This document shows positions 59,683 through 64,000 of a stretch of 64,000 bases of DNA, piece after piece (positions within the stretch are counted from its first letter, which is position 1; each line of letters opens with the position of its first letter). Below the pieces are notes generated by a model, which saw only the letters and a program-made list of their open reading frames with translations, made no database searches and had not been told where the DNA came from. A program made the translations under genes and the position numbers. Source of the DNA: Moesziomyces globuligerus (Eukaryota > Basidiomycota > Ustilaginomycetes > Ustilaginales > Ustilaginaceae); contig JARVLF010000015.1 of assembly GCA_030849465.1 (NCBI GenBank), positions 1,426,001 to 1,490,000 of the forward strand, written 5' to 3'.

Positions 59683-62600
59683 ATGTTCCGACTGGTGAGT
59701 CTCCTTTCAAGCGCTCAACAATACTGCGGATGCCTTGGACCCGTCGGTAGGGCCCACAGAGTCGCTTTGCTTGCGTGCTAATCCAGCTCTGCCACTTTCC
59801 ACTCGTACAGCCGCGCAGCCTCGGCCTTCCACGTCTGCTTCGTGATCAGGCCCGCATCGCGGCACTTCATCGTTCCTCCATCGCTACAGCTGCTGCGGCT
59901 GGCTCGTGCGTTCCGCGTCTTTCGACTCACCGCTCCTTTGTTTCAACTTCGACGACTAGACGCCCCCCAATCATATCGGACGCTTCGTCTGCCGCCATGC
60001 CGTCTACGAAGGCCGTTCCCTCCGAGCCTTTTCCGCTCGGTGGCCTCTTGCCGAAGGAGTCCACTGAGGCTCTCAGCTTCCTTCGCAAATACCCCGACTA
60101 CGACGGTCGCAATGTCCGCGTTGCCATCCTCGATACCGGCGTTGATCCGGCCGCCATCGGCCTCAACCGGAAGGGCAAGGTCGTCGATGTGATCGACTGC
60201 ACCGGTGCTGGCGACATTCCGCTTCAGCCAATCAAGCCCGTGTCTTCATCGGCTGACGCTGCCGGCTCACACGTCGAGTTCAAGTCCCCCTTCACCGGCA
60301 GGTCCATTCGTGTGTCTTCCAAGCTCACCAACCCTAAGGGCGAGTGGAAGATCGGCTTCAAGAGGGCCTACGACCTCTGGCCTGGCGAGCTTAAGAATCG
60401 ACGCTCCGCAGAGCGAAAGAAGGCATTCCTCGTTTCGCACCAGGCCCTTCTCTGCCAGGCGCAGTCCGATCTGAACGGCCTCGAGAGCGCTGCCTCGTCA
60501 AAGTCCTCAACATCCAATGACGCCTCTGCATCCGAATCCGACAAGAGCACCGCTTCTGAGAACGTCAAGCTCCAGAAGGACGAGCTCAAGGCCCGAATTC
60601 AGACGCTCAATGACCTTGCTGCTTCTTACAAGGACGAAGGCCCTTTGATCGAGGCTATCGTCTTCCACAACGGTAAGAATTGGTACGCCGTCGTCGGCGG
60701 TGGCGAGGGCGAGACCCACGACGCCGCTCGTGGTCAGCCCGAAGACCTCCTAAAGCCACTCGAGATGCAGACCCTCGATCTCACCGCCATCGAGCCTATC
60801 ACCGACTTCCGCATCGACCACCAATGGCAGAGCTTCGGTCAGCAGGACCTTCTCACCTACACCGTCAACATCGAAGACAACGGCAACCTGCTTAGCCTCG
60901 TCACCCTCGCCGGTAGCCACGGCACACACGTCGCTGGCATCGTCGGCGCCCGACACGACGACCAGCCTGAGCTCAACGGTGTCGCCCCTGGCTGCGAGAT
61001 CGTCAGTCTCAAGATCGGAGATGCTCGTCTCGGCAGCATGGAGCAAGGTCAGGCTATGCTTCGCTCCGCTCAGGCCCTCATCGACACAAAGTGCGACATT
61101 GCCAACCTCAGCTACGGTGAAGACGGTGCCTTTGGTGCCGAGGACAAGGGTGCTTTCGCCAAAGCCCTCCGGGATCTCGTCATCCGTCAACGTGACATCC
61201 TCTTCGTCAGCAGCGCTGGCAACAATGGTCCTGCACTCACCACCGTCGGCCAACCTGGAGGCACCACCTCCTCGGTCCTCAGTGTTGGCGCCTACGTCAA
61301 CGCCGGTGCCATGCAGAAGGCCGAATATGCTCTCGTCGAGAAGGACGTGCCCGACAGCGTCACCACCTGGTGCAGCCGCGGCCCCACCTCGGACGGTGAC
61401 CGCGGTGTCGCCATCTACGCCCCAGGCGCGGCCATCACCTCCATTCCTCGCTACTGCCTTCAGTCTACCCAGCTCATGAACGGCACCTCGATGAGCTCGC
61501 CAAACGCCTGCGGCTCCATCGCGCTCCTCCTCTCGGGCCTCAAGGCCGAGAAGATCCCCATCACTCCCGCTCGCGTCTTCAACGCGGTTCGCGTCACCGG
61601 CAAGGACGTCAACGATCCCCTCGGCGTGCCCTTCATCCGTGTCGATGCCGCTTGGGACTACCTCGTGCAGAACAAGGAGCGCGTCGAGCAGGACGCCGAA
61701 TACCGCGTCTCCGTCACCCGTCCCGGAAAGCCTCTCGGTCGCTTGGACAAGCGCGGTATCTACCTTCGCGAGAAGGACGAGACTCACAGTGTGCAACAGA
61801 CAAACATCACTGTTCGACCCACCTTCAAGCAGGGCGAGACCGAGAAGGCCTTCAACCTCGAGCTGAGGTGTGCCTTTGCTGCCACACAGCCGTGGGTGCA
61901 GGTGCCCGAGTTCCTGCTGCTCGGTGGCAATGGACGCACTTTCGAAGTGCGCGTCGACCCCACCAACTTGGCCCCCGGTCTCCACCATGCTTGGATCGAG
62001 GCCTATGATACCGAAACACCCGGCCACAAGCTGTTTGACATTCCCGTGACCGTTGCCAAGCCCGAGGTCTTCCCCTCGCCCACGGTCAAGTTCGACACGG
62101 TTCGATTCGAGGCTGGCAAGATCGAGAGGCGATTCGTGCACGTGCCCGAGGGAGCCACGTGGGCTTCGCTCACGGTGCGCAGCTCCAACCACTCGTCTGC
62201 GGGAACCAGTGCGCGCTTCTGGCTGCACTGCGTCCAGCTCGAGCCGCTGCAGCGTCTGAGCGAGGTGGAGAAGGCGTTTGTGCTCGCGCTGCAAGAGAAC
62301 GAGCCGGTCATCAAGAAGTTCAACGTGCGCGGCGGCATGACCATGGAGGTGTGCTCTGCGCAGTTCTGGTCCAACAGGTCGGCGTTCGACCTGGACCTGG
62401 ATATCGAGTTCCACGGCATCACGGCGTCGCTCGTGCCCGCAAGTGGCCGACAGGAGCTCACGCTGATTGGCGGCCAGGGCCATGCCAAGATCGAGTGCCA
62501 GTCAACCGTGCGCATCGAGGAACTCAAGCCCAGCGTCACGTTTGACACGCGTCGCACCTTCCACCGACCCTCGTCGTCCAAGATCCGTCCGCTGACCACG

Positions 62601-63896
62601 CCGCGCGATCTGCAGCCCAGCGGCAAGCACATGTTCGAGCTGGTGACCACGCACAACATCTCGGCCAAGGAGGACTCGAACAAGCTCAGCTACACATTTC
62701 CGGCGCTGGGCAATCATCTGTACGACTCGAGCGTGCCGCTGCTCACGCAGCTCTTTGACCTGCGCAAGAAGCGCGTGCACTTTGGCGACGTCTACAAGAA
62801 GCAGATCGACCTGCCCAAGGGCGAGTATGTGCTCAAGGCGCAGCTGCTCAACGAGAACATGAAGGTGCTCGAGAGCCTCAAGAACGTGACGCTCATGATC
62901 GACCAGAAGCTGTCCAAGCCCGAGTCGACGGCGCTCAAGCTGTACGACAACCACGTCGACCTGCACTCGGAGGCGCCGCCGGCCAAGTACAACGGCATCA
63001 AGCTGCATCCGGGCGAGCGCATCGTGCTGACGCTCGACCTCAACCTCGAGGGCGAGGCGGTGCCCAAGGAGGCGCAGCCGGGCGACGTGCTCGTGGGCTC
63101 GTTTGGCTTTGCGGCCGAAGGCAAGGGTCAGCTGCGCTACATTGTGCCTCCGGCGATCAAGACCGAGGAGGGCGATGAGGCGGCTGCGGGCGGCAAGAAC
63201 GAGGACGAGATCCCCGAGCTGCTCACCGCGACGGCCAAGAAGATCAAGGACACGCAGGAGAAGCTCGCGTTCATGGACAAGCTGATCGGCGAGTATCCCA
63301 AGTTCCTCGGTGTGCTGGTGGCCAAGCTCGAGGCGTTGGATGCGGACGACAAGGATGCAGCCAAGCAGCAGCAGGTGATTGCAGCTGCCGACCAGGTGCT
63401 GGCGCAGATCGACGAGACTGAGGTGAAGCTGTGGTCGGCGACGCAGAAGCCTTCGGCGTCCGAGCAGACGGATGGCGAGAAGCAGACGAACAAGACCATG
63501 ACGGACAAGAGGAAGGCGTTGGTTTTGGCGCTCAACCGCAAGGCGCGCGTGCTCATGACCCAGGCCGAGGCCAAGCCCGAGGCGCGCGACGAATTCGAGA
63601 AGGTCTGGAAGCGATACCGCGAGTACGTTGCCGCCGACTCCAAGGCCAAGGAGTACGTCGAGCTCTACGTCCGCTGGAGCATCCTCCACAACCGCCCCGC
63701 GCTCGCCCTCCAGGCGGTGCACAAACTCAAGAAGGAGCTCGGCGCCGGCAGCGCCGACTCGATCAAGGAGCTCGAAAAGATCAAGCAGCTCGAACTGCGT
63801 CTCGTCGGCAGCCACGGCCTCAACTGGCCCCTCTGGGCTTCCCACCTCGAGAGGGCCGAGAAGCTCGCTGCTCCCTCGGACTACGCACCCTTCTAG
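59683..63896 (+). CDS. Tripeptidyl peptidase II (subtilisin-like), two exons
   Basis: Exon 1 is 59683-59694 (MFRL), the intron 59695-59810 (donor GTGAGT, branch GCTAAT, acceptor TACAG) and exon 2 59811-63896; together 1,365 residues. The catalytic residues are D112 (AILDTGVDP), H374 (SHGTHVAG), N475 (SSAGNNGPAL) and S564 (NGTSMSSPNACG), all in the TPP II pattern with the long insert between Asp and His. The C-terminal half has the TPP2 beta-rich and helical domains. The enzyme removes tripeptides from N-termini downstream of the proteasome in the cytosol, as a giant homomer. An internal ATG at residue 67 (59997, MPSTKAVPSEPFPLGGLLPK) would give a 1,299-residue cytosolic form close to the human 1,249. 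The first 60 residues look like a mitochondrial presequence. Confidence 0.93.
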
Positions 63897-64000
63897 CACA
63901 CGCAGAGAGAACGCAGATGATGTGAAACAGAACCCAACGAAATGCCATTCGATAAAAACGATGCTTCAGACTCGTACTGGGTCGTTGACGTGGTTTAGTC

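Overview
The window is nuclear DNA of a GC-rich, gene-dense basidiomycete, most likely an Ustilaginomycotina smut of the Ustilago/Sporisorium type. The evidence is a set of conserved eukaryotic housekeeping genes, many intron-poor long ORFs, short 70-120 bp introns with GTRNGT-type donors and CTRAY-type branch sites, and fungal families (BBC1, Csr1-like Sec14, Fun26-like transporter). The species call is inference; no marker gene was compared.

Left third (1-24.5 kb). A 5'-truncated Zn-cluster-type transcription factor (+) converges on a BBC1-like SH3 protein (-), with an 8-bp tandem repeat array between them. A four-exon DUF202 membrane protein (+) converges on a two-exon CsbD-like protein (-). 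Three minus-strand genes follow: an in-frame fusion of a FHIT-type HIT hydrolase with a CobW/COG0523 GTPase, a Sec14-like lipid-binding protein, and a JMJD7-like JmjC protein. Next come a serine/threonine-rich orphan, a gag-like protein with two zinc knuckles, an intron-containing tRNA-Ala(UGC), and a gene-poor stretch with protein-like fragments.

Middle third (24.5-46 kb). This part holds a tail-anchored FHA protein, TAF13, RPAP1, complex I subunit NDUFS4 (3 exons), proteasome beta-3 (4 exons), the outer-membrane AAA extractase MSP1, a putative small two-exon gene, a seven-membrane-segment protein with receptor-like topology, the V-ATPase proteolipid c (3 exons, one of 28 nt) and Mediator MED6 (3 exons). 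TAF13, RPAP1 and MED6 all serve RNA polymerase II, but they lie apart and I infer no operon-like link.

Right third (46-64 kb). This part holds a four-segment membrane protein, the ESCRT-associated BRO1, an equilibrative nucleoside transporter, a START-domain lipid-binding protein, the ribosome-biogenesis factor NOP4 and tripeptidyl peptidase II. The last has a spliced, presequence-like N-terminal extension.

Genes sit mostly as divergent pairs sharing 0.5-1.6 kb spacers or convergent pairs separated by 70-500 bp. The most unusual items are the HIT-CobW fusion, the alternative N-terminus of TPP2, the seven-segment membrane protein, the stand-alone gag-like zinc-knuckle gene, histone-fold and RRM domains split by insertions, and two 8-bp repeat arrays placed in convergent spacers. 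No virus, toxin, CRISPR or intact transposon was recognised.
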